Notes under the pieces: model-generated
What the model saw: the letters and a program-made list of their open reading frames with translations, nothing else
What the model was told of the DNA's origin: nothing
Databases searched by the model: none
Part shown: piece after piece, positions 16,818 to 25,516 of the stretch
Layout: the number at the start of each line of letters is the position of its first letter
Numbering within the stretch: the stretch's first letter is position 1
Source: Erysipelotrichia bacterium
GTDB taxonomy: Bacteria; Bacillota_I; Bacilli_A; Erysipelotrichales; Erysipelotrichaceae
Direction of reading: 5' to 3'
Length of the DNA: 64,000 nt
NCBI GenBank assembly: GCA_012520255.1
Contig: JAAYOQ010000005.1
Location: 24,001-88,000 of the forward strand
Made by a program: the position numbers and the translations under genes

Positions 16818-17650
16818 ATCATATTTATAGTCCCAATACTGTTTTTGAATTTAAGGCTTTAGAAGATGTTGATTTAGATATCAATATGGGCAAAATAACA
16901 GCGATTATTGGCGCTACCGGCTCTGGTAAAACAACGTTGGTGCAACATTTAAACGGCTTACTATTGCCTTCAAAAGGTTTTTTAACAGTCAATGATTTTA
17001 CTATTAAAGCTGACGAAAAACCTAAAAAGATTAAAGATTTAAGAAAACAGGTGGGATTGGTTTTCCAGTTCGCAGAATATCAGTTGTTTGAGGAAACATT
17101 AATTAAAGATGTGGCTTTTGGTCCAAAAAACTTTGGTGTAAGTGAACAAGATGCTGAAGAAATCGCAGCAAGAGCTTTAGTAACTGTTGGCATTGAACCT
17201 AAAGATTTCAATAAGTCACCATTGGAACTTTCAGGTGGTCAAAAAAGAAGAGTGGCTATTGCCGGTATTTTAGCTATGTCTCCTTCGATACTGGTGTTAG
17301 ATGAACCTACAGCCGGTTTAGATCCACAGGGAGCTAAATCAATGATGGAACTTTTCAATACTTTAAACAAGGAAAAGGGAATCACAGTATTAATTGTTAC
17401 TCACAATATGGAGCATGTTTTAGAGTATTGTGATGAAGTGGTTGTTTTAGAAAACGGAAAAGTTATCATGCACACGGATAAAAAAGAGTTTTTTAGAAAT
17501 GATCAATACATGGAAAAGGCTTCGATTGATCCGCCTGTAATCATTGCTTTTAAAAAAATGTGTGAAGAACATGGTGTTAACTTTAATAGTGATGTTTTAA
17601 CTATTGATAAACTTGTCAATGAAATCTTAAAGAAAAGAGGCAGAAGATGA
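16793..17650 (+). CDS. ecfA2: ECF transporter ATPase subunit EcfA2
   Basis: Partner ATPase, 285 residues. Walker A G-A-T-G-S-G-K-T-T (about 40-48), L-S-G-G-Q-K-R-R (about 144-151), Walker B I-L-V-L-D-E-P-T-A-G-L-D-P and T-H-N-M are visible. The E-P-T version of Walker B separates it from EcfA1, which has E-A-T. It starts inside ecfA1 and ends in an ATGA overlap with ecfT, so the three are translationally coupled. Ends in TGA. Confidence 0.96.
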   Translation: MSIHFEKVDHIYSPNTVFEFKALEDVDLDINMGKITAIIGATGSGKTTLVQHLNGLLLPSKGFLTVNDFTIKADEKPKKIKDLRKQVGLVFQFAEYQLFEETLIKDVAFGPKNFGVSEQDAEEIAARALVTVGIEPKDFNKSPLELSGGQKRRVAIAGILAMSPSILVLDEPTAGLDPQGAKSMMELFNTLNKEKGITVLIVTHNMEHVLEYCDEVVVLENGKVIMHTDKKEFFRNDQYMEKASIDPPVIIAFKKMCEEHGVNFNSDVLTIDKLVNEILKKRGRR

Positions 17651-18444
17651 ATAATATAGCTTTAGGTAAATATATTCCTTTGAACTCTTTTGTTCATAAA
17701 TTAGATCCAAGAACAAAAATTATTGCGATGATGTTTTTGCTGGTTGCGATATTTATTCCTGTAGGTTTTACTGGATATGGTATTATTGGTGTTTTTTTGA
17801 TTATTGCTTTGATTTTAAGTAAATTATCGTTTTCATTTGTCTGGCAGAGTTTTAAACCAACATTATTTATGCTGGTATTTTTACTGGCTATAAATATGTT
17901 TATTATTAAAACGGGTGATATATTACTGACAATTGGAACTTTCAATTTATATAGTGGTGCAGTTATTCAAACTGTTTATATTGTTTTAAGACTATTACTG
18001 ATGATTGTTATTACAACTATGCTGACCGCTACAACTAAGCCATTGGATTTAACGATGGGGTTAGAAGATTTACTTTCACCGCTAGCTAAATTAAATGTTC
18101 CGACTCATGATATTGCAATGATGATTTCTTTAGCTTTAAGGTTTATTCCAACTTTACTTGAAGAAGCACAAAGGATTTTAAAAGCTCAGGCCTCTCGTGG
18201 AGTGGATATGGAAAGTGGTTCCTTTAAAGAAAAGATTCAGGCTATTCTTTCTTTGATTGTTCCTTTGTTCGTATCAAGTTTTCAAAAAGCTGACGATTTA
18301 GCTGATGCTATGGAAGCCAGAGGATATGTTGTTGGTGCTAAAAGAGTTAGATATAAACAATTAAAATTTACTTTCAGTGATTTTATAACGTTGGTTGCTG
18401 TGATAGGTATACTGGTAGGTTTGATTTTATTAAAGGTGCTATAA
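17647..18444 (+). CDS. ecfT: ECF transporter transmembrane subunit EcfT
   Basis: Membrane coupling subunit of 265 residues with about five to six hydrophobic segments. It starts with the family pattern L-G-K-Y-I-P-L-N-S-F-V-H-K-L-D-P-R-T-K. The two coupling-helix motifs are seen as A-S-R-G-V-D (about 181) and M-E-A-R-G-Y (about 222). No S-component gene is nearby, so it probably serves several S-components in trans. truA starts at the next base. Confidence 0.95.
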   Translation: MNNIALGKYIPLNSFVHKLDPRTKIIAMMFLLVAIFIPVGFTGYGIIGVFLIIALILSKLSFSFVWQSFKPTLFMLVFLLAINMFIIKTGDILLTIGTFNLYSGAVIQTVYIVLRLLLMIVITTMLTATTKPLDLTMGLEDLLSPLAKLNVPTHDIAMMISLALRFIPTLLEEAQRILKAQASRGVDMESGSFKEKIQAILSLIVPLFVSSFQKADDLADAMEARGYVVGAKRVRYKQLKFTFSDFITLVAVIGILVGLILLKVL

Positions 18445-19191
18445 ATGAGATATAAGTGTGAAGTTCTTTATGATGGTAGCAGCTATTCCGGCTGGCAGAA
18501 ACAGGCAGATGTTTTGACCATTCAGGAAACTATCGAAAGAGCTATTTCTAAAATTGTTAATCATGAAGTGTCAATTGTTGCCAGTGGAAGAACTGATGCT
18601 AAAGTTCATGCTTTAGGACAGGTTTTTCATTTTGACACCGAAAAGAAGATCAATAACTTTAAAAAAGCTATAAACTCGCAACTTCCAAAAGATATCTATA
18701 TTAAAAGTGTTGAAGAAGTTTCAGAAGACTTTCACAGTCGATTTGACGCAAAATATAAGAAATATGAATATTTTATTAATAATGGCGAATATAACCCTTG
18801 TATCGCCAATTATAGCTGTCATATCAAAGAAAAATTAAATCTCAACCTGATAAAAAAGGCTAGAAAAGTATTTGTTGGAACATTAGATTTTACTTCATTT
18901 AATTCGACAAAATTATCTGAGAATGAAAATCAGATAAGAACAATTTATAAAATAGATATCAGAGCAGTAGATGATTTTGTCTATATTTCTTTTGTTGGTG
19001 ATGGCTTTTTAAGATATATGGTTAGAATGCTGGTGCAAACATTGATAGAAGTCGGGTTAGGTAATGTTTCAATTGATGAAGTAAAAGAGATGCTGTATAA
19101 AAAAGATAAAACAGTCTGCAGCTATAAAGCAGAGCCCCAAGGTTTGTATCTGGTTGAAGTAAGTTATCATGAATTTAAAGACATGGAATAG
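18445..19191 (+). CDS. truA: tRNA pseudouridine(38-40) synthase TruA
   Basis: Isomerises uridines 38-40 in the tRNA anticodon stem. 248 residues. Opens with Y-D-G-S-S-Y-S-G-W-Q-K-Q, has the catalytic aspartate in S-G-R-T-D-A-K-V-H-A (about residues 49-58), and G-D-G-F-L-R-Y-M-V-R-M near 190. ATG follows the ecfT stop with no gap, the same linkage as in Bacillus. rplM and rpsI, which often follow, are absent here. Confidence 0.97.
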   Translation: MRYKCEVLYDGSSYSGWQKQADVLTIQETIERAISKIVNHEVSIVASGRTDAKVHALGQVFHFDTEKKINNFKKAINSQLPKDIYIKSVEEVSEDFHSRFDAKYKKYEYFINNGEYNPCIANYSCHIKEKLNLNLIKKARKVFVGTLDFTSFNSTKLSENENQIRTIYKIDIRAVDDFVYISFVGDGFLRYMVRMLVQTLIEVGLGNVSIDEVKEMLYKKDKTVCSYKAEPQGLYLVEVSYHEFKDME

Positions 19192-19205
19192 TCCATGTTT
19201 TTGTT
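19180..19205 (+). terminator. Terminator of the ecf-truA operon
   Basis: ACATGGA and TCCATGT pair with the truA stop codon in the loop, followed by TTTTTG. Confidence 0.75.
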
Positions 19206-19262
19206 TGTATTAGATGTTTATAGATAATTAAACAATGAAATGGTATTATATAAGGGTAAAAA

Positions 19263-19346
19263 GCATCGGTGGCGGAATGGAAGACGCGTACGTTTGAGGG
19301 GCGTATAGCAATTGCTGTGTGGGTTCAAGTCCCATCCGATGCACCA
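19263..19346 (+). tRNA. tRNA-Leu, anticodon GAG
   Basis: Acceptor arms GCATCGG/CCGATGC, anticodon stem TACGT/GCGTA with loop TTGAGGG (anticodon GAG), a class II variable arm (TAGCAATTGCTG), T-loop GTTCAAGTC and encoded CCA. Reads CUC/CUU. Confidence 0.94.
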
Positions 19347-19390
19347 TAATGTTACTATTTCTGAATTTAATATATTTTTTTTACTTTTCC

Positions 19391-19420
19391 CAATAAAAAA
19401 GCCCTGAAATTTATCAGGGC
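19391..19420. terminator. Bidirectional terminator
   Basis: GCCCTGA and TCAGGGC form a GC-rich stem with AAAAAA on one side and a late T run on the other. On the minus strand it directly ends the acidic-protein gene; on the plus strand it can end the tRNA-Leu transcript. Confidence 0.85.
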
Positions 19421-19431
19421 ATTAGATTTTT

Positions 19432-20886
19432 TTATGATACTGTCCAACCTTTATATAAGCCGTTATATTCGGTTAAGTCTTGGGCTAACTGTAAGATAGA
19501 TTTGCATAATGATATTCTATCAGAATCTAAAGTATTTAGAATAATCAACTCATTTTCTTTGTCGCTGTGTAGAACATGATGCCCCTCAATAGCGGCAATA
19601 TTGGCATATCTTTCTTTATCTTCAATACTTTCGAAGGTCGCAAAGTGCTGTAAGTTGATAGTTTCAGTTACTTCAATAGTATCTAACATCACACCTACCT
19701 GTTTAATGATTAATCTGATTTTGTTTTCTTTGATACCGGTATATAAACCTATACATCTATCTAAAAATTGTTCTTCAGTTAATAGCGAATCATCAACTAC
19801 AACAGGTTCTTCATAAATTGCTGTTTCAACAATATCTTCTAAATCTTCGATTGATTCTTCAACAGAATCATCATCTTCCAAACTTTCAATGATATCATTT
19901 ATCAGGTTTATTTCGCCAACTGTTTCATCAACAACTTTCAAGACAGTTTCATCATCGCCCGGTTGTAAATCTATAGGTTCTAGTGGAATATCATCCATTG
20001 TCGCTGAAAGCACCTCTTCAATGTGCTCCTGTTCAGCCTGTAAAACAACTTCTTGCATGATTTCATCAATTGAAATTTCTTCTTCACTTTCTTCAAAGAC
20101 AATTTCTTCTAACTCAGGTTCAATGATTTCTTCTTCCACTACTTCATCGATTAATTGTTCTATTTCCTGGGTAATAGCTTCGTTGATAAGTTTTTCTTCT
20201 TCTGTAATGATGTCAGCAACGATGTCATTGATAAGAAGCGCCTGTTCTACAACGCCTTCACTTTCTTCACTGGTTTGTAAGAATTCATCAACTTCTTCTT
20301 GTGGCACTTCCTCTTCGGCTTCATTTTTGTTGAATAGTTCTTCGATTGGCTCGACAATTTCATCTTCGTAAACCTCATTTTCGATGACAGTTTCTTCTTC
20401 GATTTCCTGATTTTCAACAATCTCTTCTTCAGTGACATCTTCTTTTACAACGACTTCTTCTTGTTTTTCATCCTCAAGTAGCTCATCAACAATTATTTCC
20501 TCATCATTGTCTTGCTCTTTGTCAATTGCTTCTTTAACTTCATCATCACCTTTATCTTTTGATTCAGCAATGATTTCCTGTATTTCTTGGTAGCCTTCTT
20601 TAATCTCATCAAAGATTTCCCCAAAGTCTGTAGGATCTTCAATAAAGGTCTCAACAACATCGCCAACAGTGTCAACAGTTTCAATTAAAATTTCTTTGCC
20701 GACAGAAACAATGTTTTCAGCAACATCACCAACTTTTTTCAGGGTGTGTTTGACAGTTTTTTCAGGTTTAATTTCTACTTCAATAAAATTGACTTTATTT
20801 TGTTTATCGATTCTTCTTTTAATATAAGTGACTGCAGCAGCAACAGCAGCGGCAGTAACAATAACAGCAGGCATTATTTTTTTCAT
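19432..20886 (-). CDS. Membrane-anchored, extremely acidic protein with folded C-terminal domain
   Basis: 484 residues from ATG 20886, chosen because TGAGGA lies 8-9 bases upstream; a start seven codons earlier lacks this. An N-terminal alanine/valine membrane helix (about 4-22) is followed by K-R-R, which suggests the C-terminus faces the cytoplasm. Residues 40-365 are dominated by glutamate, with valine and isoleucine, in irregular repeats (E-E-I-V, V-E-E-x-I-x-E). The last 115 residues (about 368-484) have mixed composition and look folded. No family recognised. The layout (N-terminal anchor, charged linker, C-terminal domain) recalls ZipA- or FtsY-like proteins, but that is only an analogy. 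Confidence 0.75.
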   Translation of the reverse strand: MKKIMPAVIVTAAAVAAAVTYIKRRIDKQNKVNFIEVEIKPEKTVKHTLKKVGDVAENIVSVGKEILIETVDTVGDVVETFIEDPTDFGEIFDEIKEGYQEIQEIIAESKDKGDDEVKEAIDKEQDNDEEIIVDELLEDEKQEEVVVKEDVTEEEIVENQEIEEETVIENEVYEDEIVEPIEELFNKNEAEEEVPQEEVDEFLQTSEESEGVVEQALLINDIVADIITEEEKLINEAITQEIEQLIDEVVEEEIIEPELEEIVFEESEEEISIDEIMQEVVLQAEQEHIEEVLSATMDDIPLEPIDLQPGDDETVLKVVDETVGEINLINDIIESLEDDDSVEESIEDLEDIVETAIYEEPVVVDDSLLTEEQFLDRCIGLYTGIKENKIRLIIKQVGVMLDTIEVTETINLQHFATFESIEDKERYANIAAIEGHHVLHSDKENELIILNTLDSDRISLCKSILQLAQDLTEYNGLYKGWTVS

Positions 20887-20971
20887 AATATTGTCCTCAC
20901 TTTTCATATTTATATAAAAGTATTATAATATAAATGTGATTATTTTGCACATAAATATGGAGGTTGACTAA

Positions 20972-21832
20972 ATGCGTAAAAAAATAGTTATAGCATTATC
21001 GATATTATTAGCAATTGTGGGTTGTTCTTCTAAAGATTTTGAGCCAATCGTCTCACAAGTTGTAGAGATTATAGAAATAAACAGTAATGAAGACCCGGCA
21101 ACTTTTTTAAAGGATGTTGAAGAAGTGGGGCTTCAGTTTACAGTTGTATCTTCGGATTTAGATGTGACTAAAGCTGGTGTATATACAATTGTATATAATA
21201 TTTCTTTAGGACATAAAAATGTGGAAAGATCTTATACTATAAAAGTAAGAGACTATGATGGTCCGGTAATTAATATGGATGATTCTATTGATATTTTATA
21301 TGGTGGTTCATTTGTCTTAAAGGATTTAGCTACTGCTTATGATGAAGTTGATGGTGATGTCAGCGAATCTTTACATTATCAGGGTAGTATTGATGCTTAT
21401 ACTGTTGGAAGTTATAAAATAACAGTTGTCGCAAATGATCAGTTTGATAATATAACAACTAAGGAAGTAGTTGTAAATGTTAAAAAAGATGATAAACAAT
21501 CATACATCAAAACAATCTGTGGTACTTATGAAGATATCAGCTATTTAACAGGGCAAGCTCCAACATTGACATTAAATGAAGATGGAACTTTCGAATTATA
21601 TTTAAATAGTTGTTCGGTATTTAATCTGGTTACAGGAAATTATAAACAATATCGCGACACATTGTATTTAGTAAGTGGGAACTATCGTTTTAACGCTGTT
21701 GATGAAGAGAATCTTGTAAGATTTAAAATTCAGATAGATGGAACATTATTATTTGATTCGCAATTAGATTTGTGTGCTCCAAATTATGGAGATATTTTTA
21801 GTAAAGAAAATAAAGGCGACTTAACTGAATAA
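20972..21832 (+). CDS. Lipoprotein with Ig-like domain (DUF5011 type)
   Basis: 286 residues with a lipoprotein signal (M-R-K-K, hydrophobic core, I-V-G-C; Cys18). The middle holds a bacterial Ig-like domain of the DUF5011 kind (D-G-P-V-I-N-M..., Y-D-E-V-D-G-D-V, Y-T-V-G-S-Y-K-I-T-V-V-A-N-D near residues 95-168) preceded by a partial similar unit ending Y-T-I-K-V-R-D. The C-terminal 100 residues have an L-N-E-D-G-T-F-E-L-Y beta-rich pattern. Exposed on the cell surface; ligand unknown. ATGGAGGTTG precedes the ATG. Confidence 0.82.
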   Translation: MRKKIVIALSILLAIVGCSSKDFEPIVSQVVEIIEINSNEDPATFLKDVEEVGLQFTVVSSDLDVTKAGVYTIVYNISLGHKNVERSYTIKVRDYDGPVINMDDSIDILYGGSFVLKDLATAYDEVDGDVSESLHYQGSIDAYTVGSYKITVVANDQFDNITTKEVVVNVKKDDKQSYIKTICGTYEDISYLTGQAPTLTLNEDGTFELYLNSCSVFNLVTGNYKQYRDTLYLVSGNYRFNAVDEENLVRFKIQIDGTLLFDSQLDLCAPNYGDIFSKENKGDLTE

Positions 21833-21848
21833 GTTGCCTTTTTTTATT
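21812..21848. terminator. Bidirectional terminator
   Basis: GGCGACTTA and TAAGTTGCC pair, with a T run after. It overlaps the lipoprotein stop and lies at the end of the convergent acylphosphatase gene. Confidence 0.8.
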
Positions 21849-22113
21849 TTACTTTGAATGAAGACTCCTGGGGATTGATATTTATTTCTTTCATAAAATA
21901 ATCTTCAATTAAGATAAATGGTGATTTTTTTTGAATATTATTTATCAAGAAAAGAATATCACTTTTTTTTCCTTGAAATTCTGCTTCCACGTTTCCGTCA
22001 AGTCTGTTTTTGACCCACCCAGTGATTTTTAATTTAATTGCTTCACGATAAAGAGTGTATCTGAAACCGACATTTTGCACTCTTCCATTAAAAATTACAT
22101 AATATCTTACCAT
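21844..22113 (-). CDS. acyP: Acylphosphatase
   Basis: Small cytoplasmic hydrolase of carboxyl-phosphate bonds, 89 residues. The active-site loop G-R-V-Q-N-V-G-F-R (arginine at 18) and the catalytic asparagine in G-W-V-K-N-R-L-D-G (about residue 36) are both present. Length is typical. It is transcribed alone, facing away from the tRNA pair. Confidence 0.95.
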   Translation of the reverse strand: MVRYYVIFNGRVQNVGFRYTLYREAIKLKITGWVKNRLDGNVEAEFQGKKSDILFLINNIQKKSPFILIEDYFMKEININPQESSFKVK

Positions 22114-22166
22114 GCTTTTATATTAATATTTTCCCCAAAAAAATCAACTGATTTTAATAAAAATAC

Positions 22167-22195
22167 TTGCATTAGCCAAAATGCTATGATAAGAT
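22167..22195 (+). promoter_or_regulatory. Promoter of the tRNA-Ile/tRNA-Ala pair
   Basis: TTGCAT (22167-22172), 17 bases, TAAGAT (22190-22195), 19 bases before the first tRNA. Confidence 0.6.
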
Positions 22196-22213
22196 ATATA
22201 AGCGTTGATAAAC

Positions 22214-22290
<77 letters not shown>

Positions 22291-22304
22291 TTCAATTCAT
22301 TCTT

Positions 22305-22380
22305 GGGGCGTTAGCTTAGTTGGGAGAGCGCCTGCCTTGCACGCAGGAGGTCAGGGGTTCGACCCCCCTACGCTCCACCA
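22305..22380 (+). tRNA. tRNA-Ala, anticodon UGC
   Basis: Acceptor GGGGCGT with ACGCTCC, anticodon stem CCTGC/GCAGG with loop CTTGCAC (TGC), T-loop GTTCGACCC, encoded CCA. 14 bases after tRNA-Ile, the pair often found inside rRNA operons but here without rRNA genes. Confidence 0.96.
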
Positions 22381-22389
22381 GAAGAAAAT

Positions 22390-22416
22390 TATCGAGTTTA
22401 TACTCGATTTTTTATT
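22390..22416 (+). terminator. Terminator after tRNA pair
   Basis: ATCGAGT and ACTCGAT pair with a TTAT loop, followed by TTTTTT. Confidence 0.85.
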
Positions 22417-22437
22417 GAAAAGTAGTTTAATTAAGTT

Positions 22438-22610
22438 GTGGAAGTAAAATATCTTTGGGTAACTAATGTAGAATCAATTCAAAGGCAAATATTTAATGTC
22501 AAAAGCACTGAAAAAGATTGGTGCAGAATTAATACTAATATAAAAATAATGTTATTGGTGAATCAGAAGATTTCCCACCAAAATTGTTTGAAATAATAAA
22601 AGATAAATGA
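22438..22610 (+). pseudogene. Remnant of an unknown gene, frameshifted
   Basis: From GTG 22438 an open frame reads V-E-V-K-Y-L-W-V-T-N-V, up to W-C-R-I-N-T-N-I near 22540. At the A-rich stretch there the protein-like sense moves to another frame, Y-K-N-N-V-I-G-E-S-E-D-F-P-P-K-L-F-E-I-I-K-D-K, ending TGA 22608-22610. Both halves look like coding sequence, and a single-base shift would join them into about 57 residues. Family unknown. The rest of the 22417-22737 stretch shows nothing else clear. Confidence 0.4.
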
Positions 22611-22737
22611 AATTTTCATATATAATATTTTTAATAAAAAATGGTTTCATTGTGTTAATATTTAATTACATTATTAAAAGTGGTAAAATGTATAAAAAAT
22701 AGATTAAATTATTATCAAATTGTGGAAGGTTAATTAT

Positions 22738-22902
22738 ATGTCATATGATATTAATGTATATGTACTTAAACAAAAAAAAATAGTTGAAGTTGTTAATGCA
22801 AGAAACAAAAAAAGTTTGAAATACTTTATGGACAAGATAAGTTTAAATCTAAAAGAAGCACTTTTAACGTTTTGTAAAAATATACAAAAAGCTGCACTTT
22901 AA
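22738..22902 (+). CDS. Small unknown protein (54 aa)
   Basis: ATG 22738 lies about 8 bases after GGAAGG. The product starts M-S-Y-D-I-N-V-Y-V-L-K and is lysine-rich, with no signal peptide or recognised motif. It is flanked by decayed sequence and may itself be a truncated gene. Unknown function. Confidence 0.4.
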   Translation: MSYDINVYVLKQKKIVEVVNARNKKSLKYFMDKISLNLKEALLTFCKNIQKAAL

Positions 22903-23035
22903 AATCCGGTTCCAACAGATATGCTGTGATATTATAAGCGTTATATGACATATTTACAAGCTGGATTCATCTATGAATATTCAAAGTTTGAAGCCTTTAT
23001 TTCATATGATAATGTCAAAAAAAGGGGGAAATAAA

Positions 23036-24949
23036 ATGATAGGGTTACTTAAGAAGGACAATCTTTTATACAAAATAGGTCCTGATAAACATGACAAAAA
23101 AGATATAAAAGATATCCTCGATCAGCATGACGAGATAAAATTCGTATCGCTTGCAGCAGTGGACTTAAGAGGTAATTCTACCGATGAAAGGATTCCTGTA
23201 AGCATCTTTTATAATGATCTGGAAAACTTTTTAAAAAACGGTGTGCAGACTGATGGCTCAAGTGTAGAACTTAGAAATATAGCAACATTGAATGATGCCA
23301 AAGTTACTATATTGCCCGATATGGATAGCGATTGGCTTGTAGACTATAATCTTTTATTTAATGATGAAAATAACGATAAGCTTGTTGGAACATTAGTGAT
23401 ACCTTCTTTTTTAATCCACTCAGGAAACAAAATATGCTCTAGAAGCATATTGAAAAGAGCAACATCAAATATTAAAAAATATTTGATAAATACAATAAAC
23501 AGTAGCGAAAAACTCAAAAAAGAAATGGGTATAAAAGGCAGTAATCTGAAAGATATAGATTTAACTGCTGCTACGGAACTGGAATTTTGGGTAAAGACTC
23601 CACAGGAAAGAGCAAACGAAGAAGCACTTAATACTTCTCAACAACTTAAAGAACAATACTGGAAAAGAGCCGAAGGAGATATAAGGACTGCCATAGAATA
23701 TATCTTACTGCTTATGGAAAAATATGGTTTTAATCCGGAAATGGCTCATAAAGAGGCAGGTGGAGTACCTTCAAAACTTAAAGATACTGGCGAGCATAGT
23801 CATGTAATGGAGCAACTTGAGATTGTTTGGAGGTTTTCTGACCCATTGACTAACTCCGACAGATTGCAATTTATAAAAAATATAATAAGCGATATTTTTA
23901 ATTACTACGGCCTTGAAGTCACCTTTAGTGCTAAACCTGTAGAGAATGTTTCAGGTAGTGGAGAACACATGCATATCGGTATATGTGGCGTATTACAGAA
24001 CGATGAGAGAATTAATCTTTTCAATCATGAAGATTTCAAAGAAAATTATCTCAGCAGTATAGGGCTTTCAGCTTTAGCAGGAATACTAAACAATTATGAA
24101 GTCGTAAATCCTTTTATCACTTCAACTACAGATGCTTTTAATAGATTAAAACCTGGATATGAAGCCCCTGTTTGTGTAGTATGCTCTCTTGGAAAATCGA
24201 CAAACATCCCATCAAGAAACAGAACAGTGCTATTGTGTTTAATAAAAGACTTTGACTGCAAAATGAAGACTAGATTTGAGCTTAGATCACCTAACCCATC
24301 AACAAATATTTATTTGGCATTCGCAAGCGTTTATCAGGTGATGATAGATGGGATGAAATTCTATCTCGACAAATATTCTTTGGATTGTATATTGAAGGAT
24401 GTCTCAAAAACAAATACGGAAAAATCTGATTATTTCGAAAATAATAGACAGTATCGTTCAGAAAATAATATATTTGAAGATTTTACAGAGGAAGAAAGAG
24501 ATGTATTGTTTTCTAGACCACCGGCAACAGTCTACGAAAATATGGAAATTTTCATAAGGAATAATAATAAAAAAATTCAAATCCTAAATAGTAATAATGT
24601 TTTTACTGATAAAATTATCGACTCATATTGCTGCTCAACTATCTACTATTGGGCTATGGAGTTAAAGGGTAGAATTATAGAGAACTATAGAGAATTAATC
24701 AGAGATATGAAGAAACTGCATTTTGAAGAAGATGTTTCAGATCTTGACAGATTAAACTGGTCAAAAATCAGTGATTTAAAGAGAGAATTAATGAAGGATA
24801 CAATTCAAAATAAATCTCTATTTACCAAAACAGTGGAGGCGGTAGATAATAAAGATTACAAAAAAGTATCCGACTTGCAGCTTGAATTGACAGAAAAAGT
24901 AAATAAACTCAGAGGTCTTTATAGTTCGTACAAAAAAAATATTCTTTAA
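23036..24949 (+). CDS. glnA: Glutamine synthetase, long clostridial-type (637 aa)
   Basis: Makes glutamine from glutamate, ammonia and ATP. ATG 23036 sits behind AAAAGGGGGAA; a frame open 21 codons further up lacks such a site. GS landmarks in order: G-V-Q-T-D-G-S-S-V (about 72), E-L-E-F-W-V (about 180), H-K-E-A-G-G and G-E-H-S-H (about 240-258), K-P-V-E-N-V-S-G-S-G-E-H-M-H (about 302-315), S-R-N-R-T-V-L-L and R-F-E-L-R-S-P-N-P-S-T-N. This is the GlnA core with a C-terminal extension of over 100 charged helical residues, well beyond the usual 440-470. No glnR is adjacent. The gene is rich in ATA codons and bordered by gene remnants, which may point to transfer. Confidence 0.87.
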   Translation: MIGLLKKDNLLYKIGPDKHDKKDIKDILDQHDEIKFVSLAAVDLRGNSTDERIPVSIFYNDLENFLKNGVQTDGSSVELRNIATLNDAKVTILPDMDSDWLVDYNLLFNDENNDKLVGTLVIPSFLIHSGNKICSRSILKRATSNIKKYLINTINSSEKLKKEMGIKGSNLKDIDLTAATELEFWVKTPQERANEEALNTSQQLKEQYWKRAEGDIRTAIEYILLLMEKYGFNPEMAHKEAGGVPSKLKDTGEHSHVMEQLEIVWRFSDPLTNSDRLQFIKNIISDIFNYYGLEVTFSAKPVENVSGSGEHMHIGICGVLQNDERINLFNHEDFKENYLSSIGLSALAGILNNYEVVNPFITSTTDAFNRLKPGYEAPVCVVCSLGKSTNIPSRNRTVLLCLIKDFDCKMKTRFELRSPNPSTNIYLAFASVYQVMIDGMKFYLDKYSLDCILKDVSKTNTEKSDYFENNRQYRSENNIFEDFTEEERDVLFSRPPATVYENMEIFIRNNNKKIQILNSNNVFTDKIIDSYCCSTIYYWAMELKGRIIENYRELIRDMKKLHFEEDVSDLDRLNWSKISDLKRELMKDTIQNKSLFTKTVEAVDNKDYKKVSDLQLELTEKVNKLRGLYSSYKKNIL

Positions 24950-25226
24950 TTGGATAATGTTTTGTTATTTAAAAGTAGACTGAATAAGGATAATAAAATA
25001 AAGTCAGGACAACTGGACATAAATCGGTAGTATAAGCACTTTAGATAAATAGTAAAAAAAATTAATATATTCAAGGGAAAAGGGCAATTGGTATAAACTT
25101 AGAAATATGAAACTTAATTACTAAATAATTTTTAAAAGATTTCATTAAATTCAGGTTTACATGTAGAAGTATAAAGTCAACTAAAAATTTTGCTTATTTT
25201 ATGCAATATACAATTGAGGAGATAGT

Positions 25227-25463
25227 ATGCCGAAATATATGATTGAAGATCCAGTATACGCACTACTTCATTCTGAGATGTTAAAACTGCTCAGGAATTT
25301 TCCCAAAGATAAAAAAAGAATAATTGAGCGATACAGCCCTCGTTTTAAAAAATGGATTCCGGATATTGAGATGGCAAAGATACATTTTGGAGAAATACCG
25401 GTTAATATTATCACCGAAGAAGAAGCCAACAGACTGATAAGAGAAGTTTACAATAAAGATTAA
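25227..25463 (+). CDS. Small unknown protein (78 aa)
   Basis: Clear ATTGAGGAG site before ATG 25227. The protein is soluble and rich in K, E and P: M-P-K-Y-M-I-E-D-P, then F-K-K-W-I-P-D-I-E and a C-terminal T-E-E-E-A-N-R-L-I-R-E-V helix. I recognise no family. The 277 bases upstream (24950-25226) hold no gene or clear signal. Confidence 0.6.
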   Translation: MPKYMIEDPVYALLHSEMLKLLRNFPKDKKRIIERYSPRFKKWIPDIEMAKIHFGEIPVNIITEEEANRLIREVYNKD

Positions 25464-25516
25464 ACTTTGAAATAATTTTTTTGGACTTTATAATGACTTT
25501 AATAGAGGTAGTACAG

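Noticed and set aside
19889..20371. Plus-strand open frame of 160 codons, very Ser/Thr-rich
   Set aside because: Antisense shadow of the glutamate-rich gene (GAA/GAG complement gives TTC/CTC/TCT). No ribosome site or domain.
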